A stretch of DNA of 64,000 nucleotides. Source: Hyparrhenia diplandra. Taxonomy: Eukaryota > Streptophyta > Magnoliopsida > Poales > Poaceae. The stretch is taken from NCBI GenBank assembly GCA_015847255.1, contig JADLZK010001932.1:744001-808000 (forward strand), in the 5' to 3' direction. The notes under the pieces are model-generated. The model saw only the letters and a list, made by a program, of their open reading frames with translations. It was not told the origin of the DNA and did not search any database. Numbering within the stretch: position 1 is the stretch's first letter; each line of letters begins with the position of its first letter. The translations under genes were made by a program, and so were the position numbers. Positions 35,563 through 45,624 of this stretch are shown in pieces.

Positions 35563-37337
35563 TTCTATTTGTGTTTTGAATACTGTTTTGTAGCTAGCCA
35601 TAGAATAACTTATTCTGTATATGCGTAATTTGAGTTACGATAATGATTATACTAATTTACAAGAGTATTGTAAGTAGTGGAATTTTCCTATAATTGGTAA
35701 TAAAACACTACCACATAGGAATATCACTATGAGGCATCTCACTAGGAAAAATCTAAAGTTATGGCTGTGATTATTTTGCATTAATTAATATCACAACCTT
35801 ATTTGTAGTTCACGGCTTTCTATATGAGTAGAGAAGAGAAAAGGCTAAACCAACTTAAGCCACTAAACCCACTGTGCGGTTCTTGTGTGTGAGATGATGG
35901 GTGTCATTTTGAAGGCTATATATCTGGCGTTACACTAGCAACTGCCCTTTTTATGCAATGACTCCAGCCGTACATATTTATTTATTTTTATTGTTTTGAG
36001 TGTCCGACTTTTAAACTTTGCCAAACAAGATAATGTGACATTGGTTTATTGTCACAACTAATGATGCTAATGATGCTATATATGTAGGCAGATGATGTGG
36101 TGCTGAGTTGGCAGATAAAAAAAATATTATCATAAAACTAAAATACAGCCTGTTAAGAGCCCATGTAGTTATTATTAGTAGACCTATAACAGGGCAAAAA
36201 CTACCACAGCCCACTTTGTTTTCCTGTTTTGGGCTGATTTAGCTTTCTGAAAAACAATTGGGGCCCAACTTTTTTTATCACAATTAGCCCACACGAATTT
36301 TCTGCCAACCCAAAGCCTTTTTGCCAGGGCTGGCCCATACCAAATTTGCCTGAACCAGCCCACATACAGATTAACAGATAATCAAATCAAATCAGCATAT
36401 ATAATTTATTACATTCGTCAAGTTCATGATAGAAAGTGACCAACGTATGTTCCAACTAAAATATATGTCAAAATCTCCCATCACCAAGTGGGATGCTATT
36501 CAAGAGCTTACAGAAATCATAAAAGGAAACTCAACTTTTCAGCCTTTTTTTGTGTTGTTGCTTCCTACACACGAGAGGGGAATCAAAGGTTAGCAGATGT
36601 GGTTATGAGAGCATATATGCACACTGAGTGCAGATCTAGTGCGCTAGGCTGGCTGCAAGGATTAATTTAGAATGATTGCAAATAGTAAACTGTCCACTTT
36701 AGTATAGGAATTTTATATATGGAGAGAACATTTCATCTATATTAAGCAATGAATTAAATCTTGGGGCGAGAACATTTAGCTACTATAGGCTACAAAACAC
36801 TACGAGCCAAATCCAATGAAAAAACGAGGCTAGTTATTCCATTCTATTCTATACCCCGCCATAGAAGACTGGCTTTTCTGCTGGTGAATATGAAGAGAAA
36901 CTTTCTGCTAGTGAATAGTGGAGACAATACATATACTTGTGCACCACACATCTTAAAAATGTAGCAGCAGCTGTTAAAAAATCTGAAGTTCACAAATACA
37001 ACACAGAACCGGCCAGCTCTGGAGCTATAGCATTATTTATATATAGCACAGTAGAACATCACAAATAAGAGGCACGGGAAAAGATAAATCTTGCTCAAAA
37101 CAAAGCTATCAAAAATAAAGAATAAACTGAACATTAAGATTAATGCAAGGCATACAGGTAGAGGAATTAAACTTCAGATTATATGGTGCACTTCCTTTGT
37201 TTGACAGAGATACTAGTAAGGTTACTGCTCTAATATTCTTACATAGTGGAGTGACACAATACATAAAGCAGTAACAAATTGCAACCATGCATGAGTAACG
37301 CTTACACCTGGTAATTAGTAGCAGTACATTACCATAA
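35563..37337. other. Intergenic, no gene seen
   Basis: AT-rich sequence downstream of the lectin kinase. Short frames exist but have no recognisable domain, and no bounded element was found. Confidence 0.45.
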
Positions 37338-37344
37338 CCCCAGC

Positions 37345-37348
<4 letters not shown>

Positions 37349-37375
<27 letters not shown>

Positions 37376-37383
37376 GAGAATGT
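37349..37383 (-). mobile_element. 35-bp poly(T) micro-insertion with 11-bp target duplication
   Basis: CCCCAGCAGCT occurs at 37338-37348 and 37384-37394. Between them lies a T run of about 27 followed by GAGAATGT. On the minus strand this ends ..CTC before the A tail, like the grass SINE at 5602. Confidence 0.75.
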
Positions 37384-37555
37384 CCCCAGCAGCTAGCTAA
37401 CAAGGTTAGCAGCGCTGCATTTGTGCAAATGTGACTTGAAGCGTGGAGGTATTTCCGGGATAATTTCCCATTCAAACCGAACGCAGGGGACAGAACAGGG
37501 TAAAGAACGGGATTTGATCCCAAGGGGATTTGAGTGACATGGAGGGATTGCAGCG

Positions 37556-38972
37556 TTTGGGTGTTTGGTCCGAGGAATTACTCGAGTGTTGGAAAACATT
37601 TGGCAAAGAGAAAATACGAAAAAAACTAAAAAAAAATTGCATTTGTTTTTTGTTTTTGGAGGCCCGAACCAGCTAGCCACTGCCAACCTATACATGTAAT
37701 CTAACTCATATTATTATAGAATTTTTCATGAATTCTACAACTGAAGTGATTCAAACCCACAATGTCTATTACTTACCACTACTACTACGTTGTTGTTTGT
37801 GTCCAAATTCGTATTAGTTCCTCATGTATTATATTAAACCGAATCTAAGTTGCTTGTTTGAGGCCCTAAATGAATTCAAATCAAAAGTTGTCAATTACAA
37901 AGTTCCATAACGAGATCTATAATTTTCTTTTAGCAAGTTTTTCATCCAAGGTCGTTTGAAAAATTCAAATTTTAAATTTGAGAGATTCGGACGTAGTGTA
38001 ACTAATTTGAGAAACTGCTTTGTTGAGTGCAAAAATAAGGCACTCGGTAAAGACCCAAGTGCAACTAATTTGAAAAGTGCTTTGCCGAGTGCTAAAATCA
38101 ATTTTTTGAGGCCTTATACGAATTCAAATAAAAAATTATCAACTACAAAGTTTCATAGCTTTTAAGATCTACAATTTTCAGTTTTTTCCATCCGAGGTCG
38201 TTTGAAAATTTTGAATTTCAAATTTAAGAGATTCAGACCAAGTTTTGCATGATAAGATGAATTTAAATCAAAAAATTTATACTACAAAGGTTCATATCTT
38301 TTGGAGACTTACAAAAGTTTACTTTGGTCATTTATTCATTTGACAAAGTGTTAGTAACATTGTTTGTAAATTTTATTAATCTCTTTTCTAGTTCTAGGAA
38401 ACTATGAGAGGATATGAGAGAGATGTAGGTTTTGTGAACAACATTTCTAACACTTTGTCAAATGAAGAAATGATCAAAATAAACTTTGTATAGCTTGAAT
38501 AGTTATGAAAATTAAAAATTAATTTTTTTTATTTGAACTTGTTTAGGGTCTCAATAACTGATTTGAAAAACTGTTTTTTCGAATGTCAAAAAGGCACTCG
38601 GGAAAGACCCTCTTCGTCGAAAGTGTTTTTTTTTACCTCTTTACCGAGTCCCTTTTTTTTTGGCACTCGACAAAAGCCTTTTTTGCCGTGTATTTTTTTT
38701 TTATTTAGCACTCGGCAAAGAGGCTCTTTTGCCGAGCAAAAAAACACTCGCAAATCCTCGCATTCTGATAGTGAGATGAGGTGATGCTTGAGTTCATTTC
38801 CTCAATGTTGGTGGAGTCACTCCATTTCTCAAACTAGTACTAATTATTAATTAGTTTGTGAGAAATAAGGTGATGGTGGATCGACCCATTACATTTCACA
38901 AACGACAGAAAAAAAAAATGATGAGTGAGAAAATAATTGACTAAAACATTCCTAAAACCAAACACCCTGTAA
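37556..38972. mobile_element. Probable MITE with GGGTGTTTGG ends, interrupted by a CACTA element
   Basis: GGGTGTTTGGT near 37556 is mirrored by CCAAACACCC near 38963-38972. The inner right part (ACTCCATTTCTCAAACTAG) is typical of a common grass MITE. The boundaries and target duplication are not firm. Confidence 0.4.
37880..38773. mobile_element. CACTA-type (En/Spm-like) element fragment
   Basis: Repeated CACTCGGYAAAG and TTTGCCGAGTGC motifs (38005, 38040, 38080, 38590, 38700-38740) are the subterminal repeats of grass CACTA elements. The right end is TGATAGTG at 38766-38773. An inverted pair (38308-38365 with 38430-38500, around TTTGACAAAGTGTTAG) forms a long hairpin. A CACTACTACTACG at 37777 could be the left end, but the 3-bp flanks do not match. 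Confidence 0.65.
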
Positions 38973-39496
38973 AGCACTAGAACTTCCGTACTAAAGAAGC
39001 CATATTCGATCCCCCATGCGGAGTAAAGTACATATTACAATCTTACTGACAAAAATGGTCCCATTTTGAACATGAAAATTTTTCCTTATCTCTGTGTTTT
39101 TACAATGAAATTGAACTAATCACTATAAAGTTTCTACTTGATTTCTTTGCTGAAACTGAGTTTATAAATGCCGATCGTCATTGAAAACTAGAAACTAATT
39201 CTGAAAGTGCCCGACAAGGGTGATGCTGGAAAATGCATACACTAGTATATATATCAGGCAAGAATCCTTACTAGATATATTGTCTTGGAAAATTGGAATG
39301 CTTTGACAGAACAAGTTCTGGTGATCATTGTCATTGAATCCGGGAATCTGATTCTAGTACTGGCCGATAGAACAGTTTATGCTGATCATTATTGAATTCG
39401 GAATCAGATTCTGCTGAGAGTGCCCGGCAACGGTGTGAGGTTGGAAAATGCACACTATTACTCGCTTTATTCCTGTCTTTTTGATCCACTCTCCCA
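38774..39496. other. Intergenic with an imperfect tandem repeat
   Basis: AGTGCCCGACAAGGGTGATG with GGAAAATGCA (about 39205) recurs near 39419 as AGTGCCCGGCAACGGTG. GATCATT with ATCNGATTCT recurs near 39330 and 39385. No gene is seen. Confidence 0.5.
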
Positions 39497-39721
39497 CGCT
39501 ACTACAAAACGTTACTAAGAGAACGCTAGCCGTTTACATTAGGGGCGGTTCATTTTTTGAGCCGCCCCTATAGTGAGACACCATACGAGCCGCCCTACTA
39601 TTATTAGGGCGGTTCAATCGCCAGCCGCCCCTAATGTAGTCGCGGTGAGGCGGCTTTATATTGAGGCGCTTTTCTGATTGGGATCCCGAATTTTGAAAGA
39701 AGGCACTAAAATTAAAAAATT

Positions 39722-40125
39722 CGTAAACGACCTCGGATGGAAAAACTTCCTACATATGAAATGTAGATCTCGAAAAAGTTATGAAACTTTGTAGTTGACC
39801 ACTTTTTAGTTTGAAATCATTTAGTCATGCAAAAGTCGTGTTCAAATGTCTCAAATTTGAAATTCGAATTTCGTAAACGACCTTGGATGGAAAAACTTCC
39901 TACATATGAAATGTAGATCTCGAAAAGTTATGAAATTTTGTAGTTGACCACTTTTTACTTTGAAATTATCTAGGCATGCAAAAGTTGTGTTGAAATGTCT
40001 CAAATTTGAATTTCGTAAACGACCTTGGATGAAAAAGCCTCCTACATATGAAATGTAGATATCGAAAAGTTATGAAACTTTGTAGTTGACCACTTTTAGT
40101 TTGAATCCATTTAGAGCCTCAAATA
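39722..40125. repeat. Three tandem repeats of about 145 bp in the CACTA element
   Basis: Units start at CGTAAACGACC at 39722, 39872 and 40014. Each contains GGATG, CCTACATATGAAATGTAG, GTTATGAAA and TTTGTAGTTGACCACTTTT. The inverse of this unit is recognisable in the CACTA fragment at 37880-38280. Confidence 0.9.
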
Positions 40126-40189
40126 GTCAATTTACACTCGGATTTGTATAATATGTGGGACGCCGGAATGGGATATTGACACATATGAG

Positions 40190-40262
40190 TGTGTAGCGCA
40201 GTGGAAGGGAGGGGTCGTAGCGCAAGCACGAGGTCGCGGGTTTGAATCCCGCCGGCCGCGTA
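40190..40262 (+). other. tRNA-like segment inside the CACTA element
   Basis: TAGCGCAGTGG matches the A-box consensus. About 33 bases later GGTTTGAATCC matches the B box with one change. GCGGG TTTGAAT CCCGC forms a perfect T-arm (5-bp stem, 7-base loop). The acceptor stem does not pair, so this is not a working tRNA gene but a tRNA or SINE-head relic. Confidence 0.55.
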
Positions 40263-40499
40263 ACGCGCGATTTTACGCGAAAAAATGCACGACTTGCGAC
40301 TTTGACGGGGGCGCAGGGCGATGGGGTGCTCCTGAAAAATAAAAAAATGTTTTTGCGATTTTATTTTGATTTTTGAAAAACGTGATTTCGGGCGTTCACT
40401 TGAGGTTTTCGCTGTAGCAACGGAAGATTAGGGGCGATTCTGAAAACCGCCCCTACTGCACCTTTTGAGCCGCCCCTATAGAAGCGTTACGTAGTAGTG

Positions 40500-40947
40500 C
40501 CACACAGATTCGTCATCCACATTCACAGCTTGAGATCAGGGGTAGTTATAACCCTCTCATAAAAATATAATGACAGAACAAGTCGAAAATCCAATGATAA
40601 AAACAACACAGAGATTTCCTAACCACCCAGCATTAAAAAAGTTCCCTGAAAAAAAAAAAAATCGGGTACGATCTAACTCATATCAAACTCGATCATCCAT
40701 ACAGGCAGCAATAGCAGCAAGAAGCCAAGAACATACTACACATACACAAGTCCAGCAGCAGTTGAAGGACAAATCATATATCACACATTCACATCACGTA
40801 CGGTTTGGTACATGCATGCAAAGCATATACTCATGCAACAAGACTGTGTAACGCATGTAGAGGGAAATCAAATAAAAAACTAAAGCAAGTCGCGTGCACC
40901 CTCTTGGCGTTGGGGTGTTTTCGACTCTCGACCGCAGGATGGACTCA
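40500..40947. other. 3' flank of the CYSTM gene
   Basis: It would hold the CYSTM 3' untranslated region, and no other gene is seen. The frame at 40570-40851 on the plus strand has no recognisable domain. Confidence 0.45.
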
Positions 40948-41413
40948 TCAGGAGACGAAGATGATGGAGGGGTCGCAGCAGCACTCGTCGAGGAGGCAGC
41001 AGCAGCACAGAGCCGCCAGGCTGCAAAATCACCAGAGCCGAAACTCGGGAGTCAGAGAGATAGTAGAGGCTAAAACGGCTGAAAGGATTCGTGAAAGAAA
41101 CTAGACCAAGGCCAGAGGTGAAAGTGGGAATCGATATAACCGGCAGTAGCACGTACCAGCCCTCGAGGAATCCAGGCGACCGAGGCGGCGGCTGCGCGTA
41201 CTGGTACTGCGGCGGCGCCATCACCGGCGGCCCCTGATATGGGTACGGTCCCTGGTTGTAGTAACCTTTAATTTGGCAAGAACAAACAGCAGGGATATCA
41301 CCATCAGCTTCTATAGAAGCCTAGAACTGGAAGTATAAGTAAGCCAAGCGCTCCACGTACATACCTTGCTGCGCCGGATATGGGTAGCCGGCGGCGTACC
41401 TCGGAGCACTCAT
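40948..41413 (-). CDS. CYSTM (cysteine-rich transmembrane module) protein, three exons, 76 aa
   Basis: Exons are 41413-41365, 41265-41157 and 41020-40948. The introns (99 and 136 bp) have GT..AG ends, and the phases add up to 77 codons with the stop. The protein starts MSAPRYAAGYPYPAQQ. A Tyr/Pro/Gln-rich N-terminal part follows (PYPYQGPPVMAPPQYQYAQP). It ends with the CYSTM module, a membrane segment rich in Cys: GFLEGCLAALCCCC, LLDECCCDP. Known CYSTM proteins are 60-120-residue tail-anchored peptides of the plasma membrane, linked to stress tolerance and often redox or metal related. That role is inferred here from the family alone. Length, exon pattern and motif all look intact. The first exon codes only 16 residues. 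Confidence 0.93.
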
Positions 41414-41582
41414 CCTCGCTCTCACGGCCGGTCTCGAGATTATTCTCGGCGGCGTTTCTATATGCTTTGCTAGCTCGTTCTGATCGATCGAGCTAGTGGG
41501 ATTGGTTGGTTGGTTAGACGCATGAGGCCACTGGCTAGAGAGATCGAGGACGAGCTATGGTGAACTGGTTAATTCGACGGGC

Positions 41583-41589
41583 ATTTTAT
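41583..41589 (-). promoter_or_regulatory. TATA box of the CYSTM gene
   Basis: The minus strand reads TATAAAA in CTTATAAAATGCC, 170 bp before the ATG at 41413, which would give a leader of about 140 bases. Confidence 0.55.
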
Positions 41590-41599
41590 AAGGAGATCG

Positions 41600-42255
41600 A
41601 GATGCAAAAGCACGAGAAAGGTCATCGAGGACGATGAGGCCGAATCGCCCTGCCGCGTCAGCGCGCAGGCGACACGGATTACATATTCCCGTGCTGCGTG
41701 CTGCTGTGGCTGTGTGGTGCAGAGTGCCAATGTCACACACAGTTGCCAACTTTGGATGACTACTGGCCTGGCCGGGTGCATATGGGGCGTGAGGTAGCCA
41801 TACTCTTCTCAGTAAAACTGCGTGCTGCGTCCAGGAATAATCATCGGCACCGGCACGCCAATTGAACAAAGTTGCATTATTCTGGTTCAGTTTACACGGA
41901 TGCTAGACTAGATATATATTCTTTGGTTATCTTCAGATTGACAGGGATCGATGGTGAAGCAGTTGTGTGCCTTGGGGCAGGTGACGCAGGATACCTAAAC
42001 CACTCGCCCATGCATAGCGGAACGAAAGAACGAAAGCCGGCCACCAACCTTCATCTCTGGATTTCCTCAAAAAAAACCTTCATCTCTGGGTCCATGTGCG
42101 TGTCGTCAAGCGAGTGTTGAGCTTCAAGTTCAAGTCACGGAGTTTGCTTTGATTTCTGGAAAGGGAGTACGGATCGGCGACAACTCATACAAACTGTATA
42201 ATATACCGTGAGTGAGTGCATGCGTACAGAATAGAATCCGATTCAAAGTGCAGCA
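41600..42255. other. Upstream region of CYSTM, no gene seen
   Basis: Mixed composition. The frames are short and not recognised. The AACCTTCATCTCTGG motif is repeated near 42047 and 42076. Confidence 0.4.
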
Positions 42256-42264
42256 ATAAAGAAA

Positions 42265-43614
42265 GGAAAAAGTCCGATTTGCATCCCCTAACTATCTGAG
42301 AAGTTCGATTTCCCTCCCCAATCCGCAAAACCGGATGAAAACGCTCCCTCAACTTTTTATATGGTTCACTTTTCCTCCCTCGGTGGTTTTGTGGGTGGTT
42401 TGGCCCACGTGGAAACATGGGCCCCACAGGGGAGAGAGAGAGAGAGCACACCGATCCATGGGTCGGCGCGAAGCGCCTGCGGCTCTCCGTCCTGTGCCGA
42501 GGCGGGCGGATGGAGCACGCGAGTTCGGCGTGGGTGCGCGTCGCGCGGTGGTGGTGCGTCAGCGTGGCTACCCCGCGGCATGGGTGGCGCTCCGGTGGCG
42601 CGAATCGCCAGCCGGCGACGGCGTCCACCAGCCCGCCCGCGCCCAAATCTCAGCGGCGTGGCGGGGAACTCGCGGACTGGCACACGGCGGACCAGACTCG
42701 GCGCATGATGGCGGAGCCCGCCGCCGGGGTGCTCGCGTCCGCGGCCAGGGGAGCACGCGCCCGCGCCGAGCCCCGCCACCACGCGCTTCGGCGAGCAGGG
42801 CGTGGCGAGCGCGGAGAAGCTCGCGGTGGTCGCGGCAGCTCGGCGGGGAAGGGGAAGACGGTGGCCACACAGACCGCGCTCGCCGACTCGTCGTGGCGCC
42901 GAGCAGGCCAGTGCTTGCGGCCACGCCGCCACGTGCTGTTGTGCCCACGGCACTCGGCCCATGCCCACGGGCGGATGGAGACGGGTCCCTCGCCCCCAAT
43001 TGGATCACCGCGCCGCCGATTGGAGCACTCACGCCCGCGCTGGCGGAGCCCGCGCGCGCGGGTGGGTTGACGGGCGAGCGGCTTTGGCGGCGAGCGGTCC
43101 GGCGGCTTTCGCCGCGGTGACCTCGCGCGCGGAGGCGAGCGCGTGGGGCTTTCCTCCACGGCGTCGCTCGTGGTGGAACGGTACCGGGCGCCCGGCGGCC
43201 GCCACGGCGCAGATCTCGCGGGGAGTGGTTCCGCGCGGTTGCTGCGTCGCGCCGGTGCCTTGTGGCGCGGACGTGTTGTCGCGCTAGCGGCGCCGCGTTT
43301 CCTACGTGCGTCTCGGGCGTGGACGCCAGCGATTCGTCGTGGTCGTGGCCAGCGCGAGCCGGCGCCAGCGCGGCGCCAAGTCGATTGGTTTCGCCGCCGA
43401 GGGAGGCGCCCGCGGCAGCGTGAGCTCCCCCGCCGCGAGCGCTCTCGGCCCCGTGGGGCCCACGTTGCCACGCCGCCCAAACCGCCAACAAAACCACCTA
43501 AGGAGGAAAAGTAAACCCTATTGAAAGTTGAGGGAGCGTTTTTTCCAGTTTTGCGGTTTGGGGAGCAATCCAGACTTTGCCGATAGTTGGGGGAGGGAAA
43601 CCTGGACTTTTTCC
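42265..43614. mobile_element. Mutator-like element with GC-rich cargo (Pack-MULE-like)
   Basis: Long imperfect inverted ends of about 170 bp run from GGAAAAAGTCC (42265) and, reversed, from 43614. They share AAAAAGTCC, CAACTATC, CCGCAAAAC, AACGCTCCCTCAACTTT and CCTCCTTAGGTGG-like blocks. A perfect 9-bp target duplication, ATAAAGAAA, lies at 42256-42264 and 43615-43623, diagnostic of Mutator-like elements. The 1-kb core (42440-43440) is far more GC-rich than its surroundings, with long frames on both strands and no transposase. I do not recognise a product. Confidence 0.92.
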
Positions 43615-43861
43615 ATAAAGAAACCTGGCACAGCTATAGATGGCCACGCGGGCCTCCTAGCAAGGACTCAATGGTGGCATGGCCCAAAAGGGGGGCCGCC
43701 AACCTTCTCGTGTGCCATGCCAGCCCACGGGCTGTGTCTACGGCACAGGCCCTGCTACGTACAAGGGTCAGGCCGGCCCTATGGCATGATAGGCCCACTA
43801 GGATCCTGGCAGCCACATCCTCCTCGGTGAGAAAGAGGAACCTCACTAGACTTCTCTTCTC

Positions 43862-44014
43862 GACAAAGGGCTCACGACGCAATGACAAAGACCATTGATT
43901 GGGGGCTTTCACCCAGGGTTCGAACCCTAGGTGCAACACTTTATCCTAGATTTATTATAAGTTTTTCCGGCTCTATGAGCGTCAGCGTTGTACTGTATAA
44001 TGTCAAAAAAAAAA
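43862..44014 (+). mobile_element. SINE with a 17-bp target duplication
   Basis: It has a perfect B box (GGTTCGAACCC near 43916), body GTCAGCGTTGTACTGTATAA and an A12 tail ending at 44014. It is flanked by ACTAGACTTCTCTTCTC at 43845-43861 and 44015-44031. The A box is eroded. It belongs to the same family as the elements at 5602 and 50595. Confidence 0.9.
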
Positions 44015-44031
44015 ACTAGACTTCTCTTCTC

Positions 44032-45200
44032 AACCCCCTCCACTTGCGCCATCACACGCTTCAAGGTGTGAGCACCCGCGGAAGGGGTGATGCTGGTCGC
44101 GTTGACCACAAAGTTGTTGATGGTGTCTATCTCGATGGAGGACGGGGACATCAAATGGGCGGACTAGAGCCGCGAGTGCTTCAAGCGCTCTAACCACATG
44201 GACTCCGATGAGCCTACGCTAATAGCTGCCTTCGACGGCGATGTGTTCGCCAATGACTCACAAGGCGCGATCTTCACACCAAATTTAAATAAAACAGGAA
44301 AAAAAAAGAAAATCAATTAGAAATGCTACTAAGCGAGTGAAAAAATTTTGCACATTATGATATGTATATGTTGTAAACGCGACATTCTCATATGGAAATA
44401 ATCAGGGAAATTTAATTTAGAGAAATGCTATACAATAGTAAGTTTTTAAGCCTTCCAAACAACCAGATTTTGGGCCTTTAGATGTGACACGTGGTGCGAT
44501 TTGGGTTGTTCGATCTCCTTCTACCTTCCTTCTGCTCCCACCTCTGATCTCTAGCTTGGCATTTTCTTCTGCGTCCACCTATATATCCTCACGAGTCGTG
44601 ACGAATGTCGCCTCCGTGAGGCCGCCTTTGGCAACCTTCCACCGGCTCCGTTGCCCAATAGACTGGCCTCCGGCGCTGCCCCCCAAGCGGCTCGGCGTCC
44701 CACCCACCCGTCAAGGCGGCCCTCTGCCGCCCTTGTGGTCCTTTGCCGCCCCTCGCGGCCCCCACTCACTAGCTCTTCTATATTCTTCTCTACTATCTAT
44801 TCCTCAATTTGGAAATTTTGTTGTCTGAACAATTTGATTACATTTTGAGTTATTTGACATATATTTTTATGATGTCTAAATCCATAGAAATAATATGTAA
44901 ATTTTAAAAATTAGGCATATATTGTGTTAATTTCCAAGTTACATCACCGTATCTAATAAATTACACTGAAGAGATCATAGTAAATATAGTACATGAGAAA
45001 AAATCTGAATTTTAGAGAAAAAATCTGAATTTTAAGAGGATTAGAAATAGCCGGCCTTAAATTATTATTATCTTCAAGGGAATCGATCAAAACAAGCAAC
45101 GACGCATGGATCCATAGCAGTTGGATCGATCATTGCTGCAACGACGCATCACCAAATAAGAGAGAAAAGAGAGATCGAGGTGAATAGAGAGATGGCTTTG
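44032..45200. other. Intergenic, downstream of the MEG-like gene
   Basis: 44490-44830 on the plus strand has a moderately GC-rich frame with a hydrophobic start (FLLLPPLISSLAFSS) but no recognisable domain. 44150-44280 has a short coding-like stretch (DSDEPTLIAAFDGDVF) that I cannot place. Neither is called a gene. Confidence 0.35.
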
Positions 45201-45536
45201 CTAGGCGCATATGGGGTTGCAGGCGGCACAGTGGGCCCTACAGTCTTTCATCGTCGTGTGGCAATACTCGACCCGACTCTCGTCCGGGCAGCAATAGCAG
45301 TAAGGATCACCGGTATGGTTGAAGTAGCCACACCTCGACTGCGCGCAGAAAACAACGTAAATCTTGCTGCTGTCCTCGACCGCCGCCGGCAGCGGCGGCG
45401 GCGGCATGTGGTCGTCGGAAGGAGCCACGGAGGCGAGGATAGAACTCCGGCTAGCTTCCACAAAAGATCCAGAGAGCATTGTACCAGCGAGCAGCAAGAA
45501 CAACGTCGTCATCGTCATCGCTACGACCACCTCCAT
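45201..45536 (-). CDS. MEG/ESF1-like secreted cysteine-rich peptide, 111 aa
   Basis: The ATG is at 45536. The longer upstream frame begins inside a Helitron and is not used. Residues 1-28 are a signal peptide (MTMTTLFLLLAGTMLSGS hydrophobic core). A linker is rich in Pro (MPPPPLPA). The C-terminal half has ten cysteines in the pattern C-x4-C-x10-C-x-CC-x8-C-x6-C-x3-C-x2-C-x3-C, including CYCCPDES and CAACNPIC. This fits the grass MEG (maternally expressed gene) and Arabidopsis ESF1 family. Those are secreted peptides of the endosperm and embryo surroundings involved in nutrient transfer and early embryo patterning. The gene is intronless here and ends with TAG at 45201. A Helitron sits 88 bp upstream. 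The family call is strong; the specific tissue role is inferred. Confidence 0.85.
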   Translation of the reverse strand: MEVVVAMTMTTLFLLLAGTMLSGSFVEASRSSILASVAPSDDHMPPPPLPAAVEDSSKIYVVFCAQSRCGYFNHTGDPYCYCCPDESRVEYCHTTMKDCRAHCAACNPICA

Positions 45537-45610
45537 TTTGGGTGGATACGACGAAGAGGAAATCGTGTTGGGCGTGAGCAATATGAGAGAGGAGCCGCCC
45601 CCTCCATTTT

Positions 45611-45622
45611 TGTATATAAATA
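45611..45622 (-). promoter_or_regulatory. TATA-like box of the MEG-like gene
   Basis: The minus strand reads TATTTATATACA about 75-85 bp before the ATG, within a few bases of the Helitron end at 45625. The core promoter is therefore kept, but what lies upstream has been displaced. Confidence 0.55.
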
Positions 45623-45624
45623 TA

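Larger units (their letters stand above)
39497..40499. mobile_element. Non-autonomous CACTA-type element with a 3-bp duplication
   Basis: The left end CGCTACTACAAAACG (39497) and right end, reversed, CACTACTACGTAACG (40499) give CACTACTAC-type inverted ends with one change. The 3-bp duplication CCA is at 39494-39496 and 40500-40502. Subterminal GGGGCGGTTC / GAGCCGCCCC repeats occur at both ends. There is no transposase. The core holds three tandem repeats and a tRNA-like segment. Confidence 0.8.

Noticed and set aside
37777..38773. CACTACTACTACG at 37777 as the left end of the CACTA fragment
   Set aside because: The 3-bp flanks (TAC and AGA) do not match and the inverted ends agree only over CACTA.
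40190..40262. A functional tRNA gene
   Set aside because: The acceptor stem does not pair and no credible anticodon arm was seen; only boxes and a T-arm remain.
42335..43497. Long overlapping frames on both strands as candidate genes
   Set aside because: They lie in the GC-rich core of a bounded Mutator-like element, overlap on opposite strands and show no domain. GC-rich DNA gives long frames by chance.
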